Assembly: GCA_958295825.1 (NCBI GenBank)
Contig: OY282375.1
Span: 1,535,489 to 1,599,488 of the forward strand
DNA from: an uncultured Candidatus Entotheonella sp.
GTDB taxonomy: Bacteria > Tectomicrobia > Entotheonellia > Entotheonellales > Entotheonellaceae
Length of the DNA: 64,000 bases
Direction: 5' to 3'
Part shown: piece by piece, positions 46,761 through 55,893 of the stretch
How positions within the stretch are numbered: the first letter of the stretch is position 1
Layout of the letters: the number at the start of each line of letters is the position of its first letter
The notes under the pieces: generated by a model
What the model was told of the DNA's origin: nothing
Seen by the model: the letters and a program-made list of their open reading frames with translations, nothing else
The model's database searches: none
Made by a program: the position numbers and the translations under genes

Positions 46761-47510
46761 ATGCAGATACATAACCAAGGCTTGGAGAAGGAATTCGCCT
46801 ACGTCACCAAGCCGGCAGAAGTGAACCACATCCAGAGCCTGTTCGAGAAATCCGTCCCCATCATGCACGACATCGCCTACAACCTGATTGTCGGCAAGCA
46901 CAACGAGGTGGACCGGTTGACCAGGCAGGCGCTGGACGATGGGTTCCACGCCAACACCATTCTGGACGATGGCCTCATTGCCGGGATGGCCATCGTGGGC
47001 ATCAAATTCCGCGACAACATCATCTTTGTGCCCGAGGTGCTGGTGGCGGCGCGTGCCATGAAGGCCGGCATGACTCATCTCGAGCCAATCCTGTCGGCGT
47101 CGGGCATCGAGCCGATGGGCACGATCATCATGGGCACGGTGAAGGGTGACCTGCATGACATCGGCAAGAATCTCTGCATCATGATGCTGCGCGGCGCCGG
47201 ATTTGTGGTTCACGACCTGGGGGTGGACACCAAGCCCGATGAGTTCATCGATGCCGTCATGGAGCACGGCGCCGAAATTCTCGGCATGTCGGCGCTGCTG
47301 ACCACCACCATGCCGAACATGGGCAAGACGATCGAGGCTTTCGAGGAAGCAGGGCTCCGGGACGCGGTGAAGATCATGTTGGGCGGCGCGCCGCTGACGC
47401 AGGAGTTCGCGGACGACATGGGAGCCGACGCCTACGGCGGCAACGCCATTGCGTGTGTCGATCTCGCCAAGGGATTCGTCGGCGAGGAAGCAGTGCCAGA
47501 GGCCTCATAG
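46761..47510 (+). CDS. corrinoid (B12-binding) methyl carrier protein
   Basis: The 249-residue protein has an N-terminal helical cap, then a Rossmann-like cobalamin domain with the base-off ligand motif DLHDIG (residues 130-135, His132), MSALLTTTM (SxL) and IMLGGAP (GG). It is the MtaC/MtbC/MttC type and shuttles the methyl group between methyltransferases. A caaggagcatgagg site precedes the start. The UroD-fold methyltransferase lies 96 bp upstream. Confidence 0.9.
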   Translation: MQIHNQGLEKEFAYVTKPAEVNHIQSLFEKSVPIMHDIAYNLIVGKHNEVDRLTRQALDDGFHANTILDDGLIAGMAIVGIKFRDNIIFVPEVLVAARAMKAGMTHLEPILSASGIEPMGTIIMGTVKGDLHDIGKNLCIMMLRGAGFVVHDLGVDTKPDEFIDAVMEHGAEILGMSALLTTTMPNMGKTIEAFEEAGLRDAVKIMLGGAPLTQEFADDMGADAYGGNAIACVDLAKGFVGEEAVPEAS

Positions 47511-47531
47511 ACCGCTGGCCGGAGGACGCGA

Positions 47532-47774
47532 ATGGAGCACCGGGTGGACAAAACGCGGTACCAGGCGAGTTTGGCCCGGCTGGAGGCGATCTTCCGGGAC
47601 ATGTCGAACACCGCCACCGAGGTGTCAACCTGGCGCTGCCCATACAAAAATGCCGTGGACCGCTGCACCGCCGGCTTCGGCTGCCGCAACCAGGACCGCA
47701 GCGTCGCAAAAGGTGAACTGTTCATCTGCCTGAGCGATGACAAACTCGACTACCGGGGTGCCTGGGAAACGTAG
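47532..47774 (+). CDS. small cysteine-containing protein of the methyltransferase operon
   Basis: The 80-residue protein has a cluster WRCPYKNAVDRCTAGFGCRN with three cysteines, and a fourth, CLSDDKL, later. This could bind zinc or iron-sulfur. It starts 21 bp after the corrinoid gene, behind a ggaggacgcg site. No family was recognised. An accessory role in corrinoid activation is a guess from context. Confidence 0.6.
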   Translation: MEHRVDKTRYQASLARLEAIFRDMSNTATEVSTWRCPYKNAVDRCTAGFGCRNQDRSVAKGELFICLSDDKLDYRGAWET

Positions 47775-47809
47775 GCAAAGTCCGGGCCATTCGTCACGAT
47801 GAGAATTCT

Positions 47810-47935
47810 CTCCAACCTCCCCAAACCGCCATCCCGGCGCAAGCCGGAATCCAGTGATGCCGCTCAGGGCTGGGCGCCGGCGCCTGTCCCGGACTTGGGC
47901 CGGGATCAAACCTGGCTTGGCGTGCAGGCGGACTT
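47810..47935. repeat. dispersed intergenic repeat, partly palindromic
   Basis: The stretch carries the widespread pattern ccatcccggcgcaagccgg followed by aatccagtg, then tcccggacttgggccgggat. A similar word occurs in inverse orientation at 34880-34902. It separates the small Cys protein gene and the activase gene, within one apparent operon. Confidence 0.6.
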
Positions 47936-47956
47936 ATTCCATAGGTAGACGCCTGC

Positions 47957-49582
47957 ATGGCACCCATGTACCACGACTCCCACCGGCTCGACGCCATTGC
48001 CGGCAAGTCCGTTTTCGACTACGCCGACACCTTGAAAGTCCGCGTGCCCACCTCGTGCGGCAGAACCGGCCAGTGTCACGAGTGCATTGTCGAAATCAAA
48101 CGCGGCATGCCGGCACTCAATCCCCCGACCCAGGCGGAAAACTTTCTGCGCGAGCCGTATCGCCTTGCCTGTCAGGCCACGATTACCGACCCCGACGCCG
48201 CCATCGAATTTGCCGTGTTACGGCGCCAGCCGAAGATTCTGACGCATGGCATCCGCCGCCAAGTGCCGCTGGCGCCACTGACCTTTCGCAGGGATGACGG
48301 CGTGTATTTCGGTGCCGAGCGCCTCGACGACTACCGGGGCCAAGTCTGCGGGTTGGCGGTGGACCTCGGCACCACGACGGTGGCGCTGAATCTGGTCGAC
48401 CTGGAAAGCGGCGACATTCTGTACACGGGCTCGTTCGAAAACCCGCAACGCTTTGGCGGCAGCGATGTCATGCACCGCATTTCATACGACGGCGGGCCGT
48501 TCCAGGGCGAGCTGCAACAGGCCATCTTGTCCGGTATCAACTTTGAGATACGGGATATGTGCCGGCGCCTCAAGGTGCGAGCGCGGCGAATTTACGAGGT
48601 GGTCATCGTTGGCAACGCGACCATGCGCGACCTGTTCTTCGGGTTCGACGTCCAGCCGATTGGCGAAAAGCCCTACAAGTCCGTCACCGAGCTGGAGATG
48701 CTGGCGGGGCAGCGAGCGACCACGGCGCTGAACGTCAAGGCAAAGGATCTGGGGCTGCGGATTTTTCCACGCGCCAACGTCTACGGCGGTCCGCTCATTA
48801 GTTCACACGTCGGCGCGGACGTAGCGGCCGACCTGCTGGCTGTGGGTCTGGACCAGGAAGACGACGTTGTTCTGCTGGTGGACGTCGGGACCAATACGGA
48901 GGTCGTCGTCGGCAACCGCCATCGCATGATCGCCGCCTCGTGCCCGGCGGGTCCCGCCTTTGAAGGCGGACAAGTGACCTACGGCATGCCCGGCTATAAC
49001 GGCGCCGTCGAATCGGTAACCATTGGCGACGATGGCGTCACCTGTAAAACGATCGGCGGTTCACTGGCGCAGGGCATCTGTGGCTCTGGTCTCGTCGACC
49101 TGCTGGCGGAACTGCGGCGTTGCGGCAAAATGAACGAGCTCGGTGCGTTTGAGAACGGCGATGACGCCTTCATCTTCGCGCCAGAGAGCGGCATGTCGCT
49201 GTCACGCGCCGATATCAGCGCCTTGGCACAGGCCAAGTCGGCCAATTTCTCGGGCCAATACATCGCGCTGCGGCGCTATGGGGTGCCACTGGCCGACATC
49301 AGAAAGCTGTACCTGGCCGGTGGATTCGCCAACTACGTCAACGTCGAAAACGCCATCGACATCGGCTTCATCGCCAACATGCCCACCGAACGCATCGCCA
49401 AAGTCGGCAACGCGTCACTGGAAGGCGCCACCCTCATGCTGCTTAACGGAGACCTGCGGCAACGTATGGAAGCACTGGCGCCTGAGATCGAGCACGTCGA
49501 ACTGGAAACCACCCCGGATTTCTTCGACATCTTTGTCGAGGGCTGTATGTTTAATCCCATGGGCGAACCGCTTGAACCGTGA
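47957..49582 (+). CDS. RamA-like corrinoid reductive activase (2Fe-2S + ASKHA)
   Basis: The 541-residue protein begins with a ferredoxin-like 2Fe-2S domain, whose cysteines Cys34, Cys40, Cys43 and Cys72 lie in SCGRTGQCHEC and LACQ. Then comes an ASKHA ATPase domain with AVDLGTTTVALNLVDLESG and a later VLLVDVGTNTEVV phosphate-binding loop (DUF4445/RACo type). Such proteins use ATP to reduce Co(II) to Co(I) and so reactivate the corrinoid protein. It closes the methyltransferase operon. The 288 bp that follow have no recognised gene. Confidence 0.88.
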   Translation: MAPMYHDSHRLDAIAGKSVFDYADTLKVRVPTSCGRTGQCHECIVEIKRGMPALNPPTQAENFLREPYRLACQATITDPDAAIEFAVLRRQPKILTHGIRRQVPLAPLTFRRDDGVYFGAERLDDYRGQVCGLAVDLGTTTVALNLVDLESGDILYTGSFENPQRFGGSDVMHRISYDGGPFQGELQQAILSGINFEIRDMCRRLKVRARRIYEVVIVGNATMRDLFFGFDVQPIGEKPYKSVTELEMLAGQRATTALNVKAKDLGLRIFPRANVYGGPLISSHVGADVAADLLAVGLDQEDDVVLLVDVGTNTEVVVGNRHRMIAASCPAGPAFEGGQVTYGMPGYNGAVESVTIGDDGVTCKTIGGSLAQGICGSGLVDLLAELRRCGKMNELGAFENGDDAFIFAPESGMSLSRADISALAQAKSANFSGQYIALRRYGVPLADIRKLYLAGGFANYVNVENAIDIGFIANMPTERIAKVGNASLEGATLMLLNGDLRQRMEALAPEIEHVELETTPDFFDIFVEGCMFNPMGEPLEP

Positions 49583-49870
49583 TGCTCATTCCAACCCGAA
49601 CACGTTGATAGCTTGCATGGGACATAGAGTCACCGCGGTAGGAAGAGTCTGCTTAGATCTTGTGACATACTTCAGTCCCTTGACGCTTCCTTTGTTTTCG
49701 TGTAGCCACCGTGAAACAACTTTGCAAGCGCCGATTCTGGCCGAAAGTAGAAGCTTCGACTCGACTTTCTGATACTAGCCTATGCTGTCTACGCCAACGA
49801 AGCAGCGAGGAGAAGCATTTTTCGGTGTCATGGTGCTTGCGGTTCTCAGGTGAGGAAGGGAGACTCGGTC

Positions 49871-51244
49871 ATGGACCAAATTACGCTGAAAAACTTCCGC
49901 TGCTTCCGAGAAGAACAGACTGCCCGCCTCGCCCCTTTGACGTTGCTGGTAGGCGAGAACAGCACTGGGAAGACTTCCTTCATGGCGATGCTTAGGGCGC
50001 TATGGGATGTCGGGTATAGACATCGCGTTCCTGATTTCAAGGAGGAGCCTTACGACCTCGGCAGCTTCGACGAAATCGCTCATTATCGGAGAGGCAAAGG
50101 AGGTCGTGCGGGCGCATTTCAGGCAGGATTTAATTTCACTCGTAAAGAAGGAAAAGGCAAAAAAGATGAGGCGTTTCAGTTCGAAGCTGTTTTTGAGAAA
50201 AGGGGAACCATACCGGTTCCGGTAAAGAGACTCCTTTCGGATAGAGACAAAAAGGTGTGGGTAGAGCTCGGCCTAAGACACGATGGGTCTGGGGAGCTTA
50301 GATTTGGTACACAGAAAGGAAGTTGGGAAGCGGGAGGATTTGTTGATTTTGGTTTTCTTTTTCGTGGAACCGCCGATGGTCAAATGGCGCCGCTTTTCCT
50401 CTTCACTAATGTGTTTATGCGCAGTGTACAGAGCGCAAGGAATCAGTTCACCCCATTGGAAGGTTCTGGACAACCCGATACCGACGATTTGGAACTTATT
50501 GAAAAGATGTGTAGTTCCGAAATGAGATATTTTCGTGAACCTTTATACGCCAGTGCGCCAGTCCGTTCCAAGCCGCGTCGAACATACGACCCCTCCCGGG
50601 CTTCACGAGACCCCGAAGGCGACTACATCCCAATGTACCTAGCTAACATATATGCCCAAGACAAGGAACAGTGGGAATCTCTCAAAAATGCCCTGGAAAA
50701 GTTCGGTGATGCAGCTGGTCTTTTCAACGAAATTTCGGTCACATCCCTTGGAAAGACTGCTAGTGGACCTTTTCAGCTTCAGGTCAGGAGGTACGATCAG
50801 AAGGCAAAAGGACCGCGCCGTAACCTGATCGATGTCGGTTATGGGGTGAGCCAAGTACTCCCGATAATTACGGAGTTGCTCCGTAACGATGTGCCGCCAC
50901 TGGTTTTGTTACAGCAGCCAGAGGTGCATCTGCATCCGAGCGCTCAGGCGGCCCTTGGGACCCTATTCTGCGACATTGCCAGCCGGAATCATCAGTTGAT
51001 CGTCGAGACCCATAGCGACCACCTGCTCGACCGGGTGCGTATGGAAGTTCGAGACGGCGATGTGCCGCTCAAGCCTGAAGACGTATCTATCCTTTATTTC
51101 GAACGCTGTGATTTGGATGTTCGTATTCATTCGCTCCGAATTGACAATGAGGGAAACGTTCTGGGTGCCCCGGAGGGCTATCGAAAATTTTTCCTGGAAG
51201 AGACAGCGAGATCACTGTGGAAAAGACGGTCTGTAGGAAACTGA
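49871..51244 (+). CDS. AAA ATPase (AAA_15/DUF3696-like, OLD-related)
   Basis: From ATG 49871 the 457-residue protein starts MDQITLKNFRCFRE. Walker A is VGENSTGKTS (residues 27-36). The Walker B-like region is LLQQPEVHLHPSAQAALG, with the preferred E-P-E replaced by Q-P-E, and a sensor region VETHSDHLLDRV follows. This is the SMC-like ATPase layout found in phage-defence and DNA-repair modules. The coding is clearly AT-richer than its neighbours. The PIN-type gene starts 3 bp after the stop. Confidence 0.85.
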   Translation: MDQITLKNFRCFREEQTARLAPLTLLVGENSTGKTSFMAMLRALWDVGYRHRVPDFKEEPYDLGSFDEIAHYRRGKGGRAGAFQAGFNFTRKEGKGKKDEAFQFEAVFEKRGTIPVPVKRLLSDRDKKVWVELGLRHDGSGELRFGTQKGSWEAGGFVDFGFLFRGTADGQMAPLFLFTNVFMRSVQSARNQFTPLEGSGQPDTDDLELIEKMCSSEMRYFREPLYASAPVRSKPRRTYDPSRASRDPEGDYIPMYLANIYAQDKEQWESLKNALEKFGDAAGLFNEISVTSLGKTASGPFQLQVRRYDQKAKGPRRNLIDVGYGVSQVLPIITELLRNDVPPLVLLQQPEVHLHPSAQAALGTLFCDIASRNHQLIVETHSDHLLDRVRMEVRDGDVPLKPEDVSILYFERCDLDVRIHSLRIDNEGNVLGAPEGYRKFFLEETARSLWKRRSVGN

Positions 51245-51247
51245 AGA

Positions 51248-51727
51248 ATGTGCGCAATTATTGACGCGAACGTCGTCCATGAAGTATTTGGTCCCAATTT
51301 ACCGCCAGCAGGAAAGCGGTTTTTTGCTTGGCTCAACAAAGGAAGTGGGCGGCTAGTGGTTGGTGGCAAGTTGTTGGAGGAACTCGAAAGGCATTCCGAT
51401 TTCAGACAGTGGGCGATGCAGGTCCAGCAGGCCGGGAAAATGAGAACAATAAGCAAAAACGAAGTTGACAAAAAAACAGAGCAAATCAAGATCGAGTCGA
51501 CAGCCAAGTCAGACGATCCTCATGTTATCGCCTTGGCCTTCGTTAGTGGAGCGCGGCTATTATACTCCAACGATAGGAATCTGATGGATGATTTCCGAAA
51601 TCAGAAATTCATCGATGATCCGCCGGGTAGGGTTTATTCAACCGACGTGAAAAGCAACCCTGACAAAAATTTCACCGCTGCACACAGGAAGCTGCTCCGG
51701 AACAAAGACCTTTGTGGTACCGAATAG
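51248..51727 (+). CDS. PIN-like nuclease domain protein
   Basis: The 159-residue protein has the acidic residues of a PIN nuclease in order: Asp6 in IIDANVV, Glu44/Glu45 in KLLEELERH, Asp90 in SDDPHVIALA and Asp109 in LLYSNDRNLMDDF. It would cut RNA or single-stranded nucleic acid. It is tightly coupled with the ATPase upstream, and probably works as its effector. No separate antitoxin gene is seen. Confidence 0.75.
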   Translation: MCAIIDANVVHEVFGPNLPPAGKRFFAWLNKGSGRLVVGGKLLEELERHSDFRQWAMQVQQAGKMRTISKNEVDKKTEQIKIESTAKSDDPHVIALAFVSGARLLYSNDRNLMDDFRNQKFIDDPPGRVYSTDVKSNPDKNFTAAHRKLLRNKDLCGTE

Positions 51728-51768
51728 CAGCAACAATTCCAAGGAGTATTTGAACTGAGGGAAAAGCC

Positions 51769-52773
51769 ATGGCTTATAAAGTGCTGGTGACGGACTACGT
51801 GTGGCCCTCCGTGGAGCCTGAGCAAGCGGTGTTGGCGCAGATCGGCGCCGAACTCGTGGTGGCGCCGGACGGCAGCGAGGGCACCCTTGCGGAGTTGGCG
51901 AGGGACGTCGATGGCATCCTCACGTGCTTTGCGCAGGTCACGGAAACCGTCCTGCGGGCGGCGGAGAAATGCGTCGTGGTTGGGCGCTACGGCGTTGGGG
52001 TGGACAACATCGCCGTGGACACGGCGACGGAACTCGGCATGGCGGTTACCTATGTGCCGGACTACTGCGTCGAGGAGGTTTCCGATCACGTCATGGGGCT
52101 GCTGATGACCTGGAACCGGCGCATTGCGTATTTCGACCGGCTGGTCAAAACCTCCGGCTGGGGCAGCCTGTCCCTGACGATGCCCATCATGAGGCTGCGC
52201 GGCAAGAAGCTGGGCATCGTCGGTTTTGGCCGAATCGGTCAGGCAGTGTGCCGGAAGGCACTGGCATTTGGCTTCGAGGTCCTGGCCTGCGACCCGTTCG
52301 TGCCCGCCGAAACAGCGGCGAAACTAGGCGGCAAAATGGCGGATATGCCGACCCTGCTGAAGGAATCGGATTTCGTGACCCTGCATTCGCCGCTGATCCC
52401 CGAGACGAGAAATATGATCGGCCCGGCCGAACTCGACCTCATGAAGCCGACGGCGTTCATCATTAACTGCGCACGCGGCCCATTGATCGACGAGGACGCA
52501 CTGTACGACGCCCTGAAAAACAACCGCATCGGTGGGGTAGGGCTGGACGTGTTGGTCGATGCGCACCCGGCGCCGGACCACCCGTTGCTGCGACTCGAGA
52601 ATGCCATCATCACGCCGCACGTGGCGTTTTTCTCGGAAGAAGCGGTGCTGGAACTAGAGGAACGCGCGGCAGGGGAGGTCGCCGCGGTCTTGCAAGGCAA
52701 GATGCCCGAGAATCTGGTGAACAAGGACGTGCTGGCCCACCCCAACCCAAGGCACCAACTGCCCAGAGGCTAG
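51769..52773 (+). CDS. D-2-hydroxyacid dehydrogenase (phosphoglycerate dehydrogenase-like)
   Basis: The 334-residue protein has the NAD fold GIVGFGRIGQAVCRKA, the catalytic Arg region NCARGPLIDEDAL and the catalytic His in ITPHVAFFS. No C-terminal ACT domain is present, so serine synthesis is not certain. Phosphoglycerate dehydrogenase-like or CtBP-like enzymes are the closest. It ends in a perfect palindrome that includes the stop codon. Confidence 0.85.
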   Translation: MAYKVLVTDYVWPSVEPEQAVLAQIGAELVVAPDGSEGTLAELARDVDGILTCFAQVTETVLRAAEKCVVVGRYGVGVDNIAVDTATELGMAVTYVPDYCVEEVSDHVMGLLMTWNRRIAYFDRLVKTSGWGSLSLTMPIMRLRGKKLGIVGFGRIGQAVCRKALAFGFEVLACDPFVPAETAAKLGGKMADMPTLLKESDFVTLHSPLIPETRNMIGPAELDLMKPTAFIINCARGPLIDEDALYDALKNNRIGGVGLDVLVDAHPAPDHPLLRLENAIITPHVAFFSEEAVLELEERAAGEVAAVLQGKMPENLVNKDVLAHPNPRHQLPRG

Positions 52774-52787
52774 CCTCTGGGCAGTTG
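52756..52787. terminator. 32-bp perfect palindrome, bidirectional terminator candidate
   Basis: The arms are caactgcccagaggct and its exact complement, with the TAG stop of the dehydrogenase at the axis (52771-52773). A short T-rich run (gattttcttg) follows. It lies between the convergent dehydrogenase and amidohydrolase genes, where a bidirectional terminator is expected. Confidence 0.7.
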
Positions 52788-52825
52788 ATTTTCTTGATGC
52801 GGACGCTCGGAACCCGGCAGCGTCC

Positions 52826-53974
52826 TTAGGCAAGATCGTACAACTTGACCACGTTTTCGCAGGTGATCTTGCGCTGCACGCTGGCCGACACGTCACTGAG
52901 ATTGACTTCGAGGTGATGCCGTGATTCAGGCCAAATGCAGTCCGGATGCGGGTAGTCCGCGCCCCAGATGATGTTGTCTTCGCCCACTAGCGGGATGATC
53001 GTCGAGATGAATTCATCCTGCTGGTACGTGGTGAAGCCATTGCGCCGGAAGTAATCGCTCGGTTTCATCGAGAAGCCCAGTTCGCGGGCGCGATCTTCAT
53101 ACTCGGTATCCAGGCGATCGAGGACATAGGGGATCCAGGTGACGCCGGATTCGCCGAGGATGAACTTGAGATTGGGGTACTTCTCGCAAGCCCCGGAAAT
53201 GATCAGCGACACGAGGACTTCCATCCCGTCCAATTGGAAAAGCGCCGAGCGCAGCAGGCGCCATTCCACCGCGTATTCCTCCTCCATCCCCGGCGTGTCA
53301 GGGGCTCGCAGACCCTTGAAGCCAGTGGAGTGGAAGGAGATGGGAAAATTGCACTCGGCGGCGGCTTCCCATACGTGGTACCAATCGTGATGCCACAGGG
53401 GCACGCTCATCCGTTTGACGGGCAGGTCGCCGCCCTTCAGACCCATTTTGGCGCAGCGGCGGATTTCTGCCGCACCTTCCTGCGGATCGTTGTTCGGGAT
53501 GACGGCCAATGGAAAGACACGATTCGGGTCGGAGCGCTTGGCGAAATCGGCTACCCAGTCGTTATAGCGCCGGTACGCCCAAGCACGGCGGTCACCGTCG
53601 GGAATGAGATCATTGACCAACAGGCAGCCATAGACGATTTCCGCATCGACGCCGTCCCGGTCCAGGTCTTCGAGCCGCAATTCCGGCGTGGTCGGGCGCG
53701 GGTTGGCGCTCCAATCATTGCCCCACTCAAAACCGAGGTCCTTCATGGTATCGATGCGTGCGAACATACCCTTCTGGTACTTTAGAAAACCGGGTCCGAC
53801 ACCGTTCCACATGCCCTTGTCCTGGCCTTCCACAAACCAGTGCAGGCCGTCGTCTAATTCCTCCACCCGCGGAACGAGTAGTCTCCACTTGGCCGGCGCG
53901 TCGGCCGACCACAGATCGGGCGGACAGTATGTCAAGTCAATATGGTTGTCGCCGGAAATCAGGTTGTACTGCAA
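52826..53974 (-). CDS. amidohydrolase 2-family protein
   Basis: The 382-residue TIM-barrel protein starts MQYNLISGDNHIDLTYCP, where the usual HxH reads N-H-I-D. It has SFHSTGFKGL with a conserved His, LKFILGESGVTWIPYVLDRL and the C-terminal WGADYPHPDCIWPES typical of the family (ACMSD/decarboxylase-hydrolase type). Substrate is unknown. An aaggagaaag site precedes the ATG. Confidence 0.8.
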   Translation of the reverse strand: MQYNLISGDNHIDLTYCPPDLWSADAPAKWRLLVPRVEELDDGLHWFVEGQDKGMWNGVGPGFLKYQKGMFARIDTMKDLGFEWGNDWSANPRPTTPELRLEDLDRDGVDAEIVYGCLLVNDLIPDGDRRAWAYRRYNDWVADFAKRSDPNRVFPLAVIPNNDPQEGAAEIRRCAKMGLKGGDLPVKRMSVPLWHHDWYHVWEAAAECNFPISFHSTGFKGLRAPDTPGMEEEYAVEWRLLRSALFQLDGMEVLVSLIISGACEKYPNLKFILGESGVTWIPYVLDRLDTEYEDRARELGFSMKPSDYFRRNGFTTYQQDEFISTIIPLVGEDNIIWGADYPHPDCIWPESRHHLEVNLSDVSASVQRKITCENVVKLYDLA

Positions 53975-54241
53975 AACTCTTTCTCCTTGTGTGCGAGGGG
54001 TTCATCTGCCCGGTCAGGTCGTCAAGACCGGATTCCTGGTCCGCACCCCTAAAGTCCTCAGGGACAAGCCTGAGCGAAAAGTTATTCTACACACATTGTG
54101 CTCCGCAGGTCTAGCGACGCTGCGGGCCGCCATGTATAGTTCGACTGCGTAGCGGCAGGCTGAAAACCTTCCGGCTCCCATCAGCAAATCCTTCCCCAGC
54201 CGTAAAGCCGTAAAACAGTCAACAGATAGTGAGCATCCGAT

Positions 54242-54880
54242 ATGCGTTTGATCCTGATCGGTCCGCCAGGGGCGGGCAAGGGAACCCAGGCCGAATACTT
54301 GGTGGAACGATTTCAGATTCCGCACATTTCGAGTGGCGACATGCTGCGAGCCGCGGTGGCCTCCGGCACGGATTTGGGCAAGCAGGCAGACGGTTTCATG
54401 AAGGCCGGCCAACTGGTGCCCGACGAATTGGTCATTGCGATGATCATTGAGCGCACGGCACAGCCGGACTGCGCCAAGGGATTCATCCTCGACGGCTTTC
54501 CACGCACCCGGCCGCAGGCCGAGGCACTGGCCGTTGACCTGGAAAAAGCCGGCGTAACCCTCGACGCCGTGGTGCTGATCGAGGTGCCGGACAGCCGCAT
54601 CGTAGAGCGCGTCACCGGCCGGCGTATGGATCCCGAGGCCGGTGACATCTACCACGTCCAGTTCAGACCGCCTCCGGCCGACATCGCCGGTCGCGTCGTG
54701 CAACGCAAGGACGATACCGAGGCAGCCTGTACAGCCCGTCTGGAGAAGTACCACGCCGAAACGGCACCCATCATTCCGTTCTACAGCGAGCAGGGGCTGC
54801 TGAAACGCATCGACGGTGACACCGCGCCGGAGGTCGTAACGGCCCGCATCGCTACAACGCTGGCTGAAACAGCGTCATAG
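54242..54880 (+). CDS. adk: adenylate kinase
   Basis: The 212-residue enzyme interconverts ATP, ADP and AMP. P-loop GPPGAGKGTQ lies at residues 7-16, followed by ISSGDMLRAAV (AMP binding) and LDGFPRTRPQAEAL. The long LID (GRRMDPEAGDIYHVQFRPP) has no zinc cysteines. It is a stand-alone gene, followed by a stop-overlapping hairpin. Confidence 0.95.
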   Translation: MRLILIGPPGAGKGTQAEYLVERFQIPHISSGDMLRAAVASGTDLGKQADGFMKAGQLVPDELVIAMIIERTAQPDCAKGFILDGFPRTRPQAEALAVDLEKAGVTLDAVVLIEVPDSRIVERVTGRRMDPEAGDIYHVQFRPPPADIAGRVVQRKDDTEAACTARLEKYHAETAPIIPFYSEQGLLKRIDGDTAPEVVTARIATTLAETAS

Positions 54881-54895
54881 GGCTTACGCCCCTAT
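54877..54895. terminator. hairpin terminator between convergent genes
   Basis: The inverted repeat atagggc-ttac-gcccctat has one bulged C. The adk stop TAG lies in its left arm. The oppositely directed dehydrogenase gene ends at its right edge, so it probably works for both. Confidence 0.55.
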
Positions 54896-55893
54896 TTCAG
54901 CACCTGCGGATTGACCGGGGAGAGGGCACGGCGCCCCTGCAGCACGGCGGCGATCTCACGCCCGGCACGCCGACGCGCCTCGGGCATCATGCGTGAGGAG
55001 GCTGAAGCCACGTGCGCCGACAGGATGACGTTGTCCATTTTGAGCAGAGGGTTGTCGGTGGCCACCGGTTCTTGCTCGAACACGTCGAGCCCGGCCCCGG
55101 CGATCCAGCCTTCCTGAAGCGCCTTGATGAGCGCCCTTTCGTCTACCGTCGGACCCCGACCGGTATTGAGGAAGATCGCCGTCGGCTTCATGGCGCGGAA
55201 ATGCGCCTCCGTAAACATGCTCTGCGTGGCGGGGGACAGCGGCACGTGCATGGAAACAAAGTCGGAGACCTGCAACAACTCTTGCAGGCTACCCGTCACG
55301 CCGACCTCATATTGCTGCATGACGTGTTCGTGGATGAAGGGATCGAAGGCGATGACGTGCAGGCCGAAAGCCTTGGCGCGCTTGGTAATCAGGCGCGGAA
55401 TGTTTCCGAAGGAAACGAAGCCCAGGGTCTGTCCCTGCAGGCGGGCGTGTTTGGAGAGTTCCTGGCGCCCCTCGCCCCAACGACCCTCACGCACGATACG
55501 GTCCTGCGTGATGAGGCGCCGCCAGCAGCCGAGCAGCAGGGTCATGGCATGGTCGGCCACTTCTTCGATGAACACGTCCGGCACGTTGGTGACGACAATG
55601 CCCGCCCGTGTGGCGGCGGGAACGTCCACGTAGTCGAAGCCGACGCCTGAACCCGCGATGACCTTGCATTTTTCCAGCGCCACCAGGACCTTCGGCGTCA
55701 GGCGCACGCCGCGACCAATGATGGCGTCCGCGTCTCTGGCTTGCGCGATGAAGGCGTCCTCGTCCGAGGCGTCCAGTACGACGATCTCGGCGCCGATGGG
55801 TTCAAGAGCCTCGCGTTCCATCTCGTAATTGCTCCCGCCGAGATCCGCCAAGGGTCCCGACATCTTCCCGGTAACGACTTTGAACGTTGCCAC
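54892..55893 (-). CDS. D-2-hydroxyacid dehydrogenase family protein
   Basis: The 333-residue protein resembles phosphoglycerate dehydrogenase. It has VIAGSGVGFDYVDVPAATR, a nucleotide motif QTLGFVSFGNIPRLITKRA that deviates from GxGxxG in its last Gly (Pro instead), NTGRGPTVDERALIKAL with the catalytic Arg, and LSAHVASAS with the catalytic His. It may act on a different hydroxyacid from its paralogue at 51.8 kb. No ACT domain is present. Confidence 0.82.
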   Translation of the reverse strand: MATFKVVTGKMSGPLADLGGSNYEMEREALEPIGAEIVVLDASDEDAFIAQARDADAIIGRGVRLTPKVLVALEKCKVIAGSGVGFDYVDVPAATRAGIVVTNVPDVFIEEVADHAMTLLLGCWRRLITQDRIVREGRWGEGRQELSKHARLQGQTLGFVSFGNIPRLITKRAKAFGLHVIAFDPFIHEHVMQQYEVGVTGSLQELLQVSDFVSMHVPLSPATQSMFTEAHFRAMKPTAIFLNTGRGPTVDERALIKALQEGWIAGAGLDVFEQEPVATDNPLLKMDNVILSAHVASASSRMMPEARRRAGREIAAVLQGRRALSPVNPQVLK

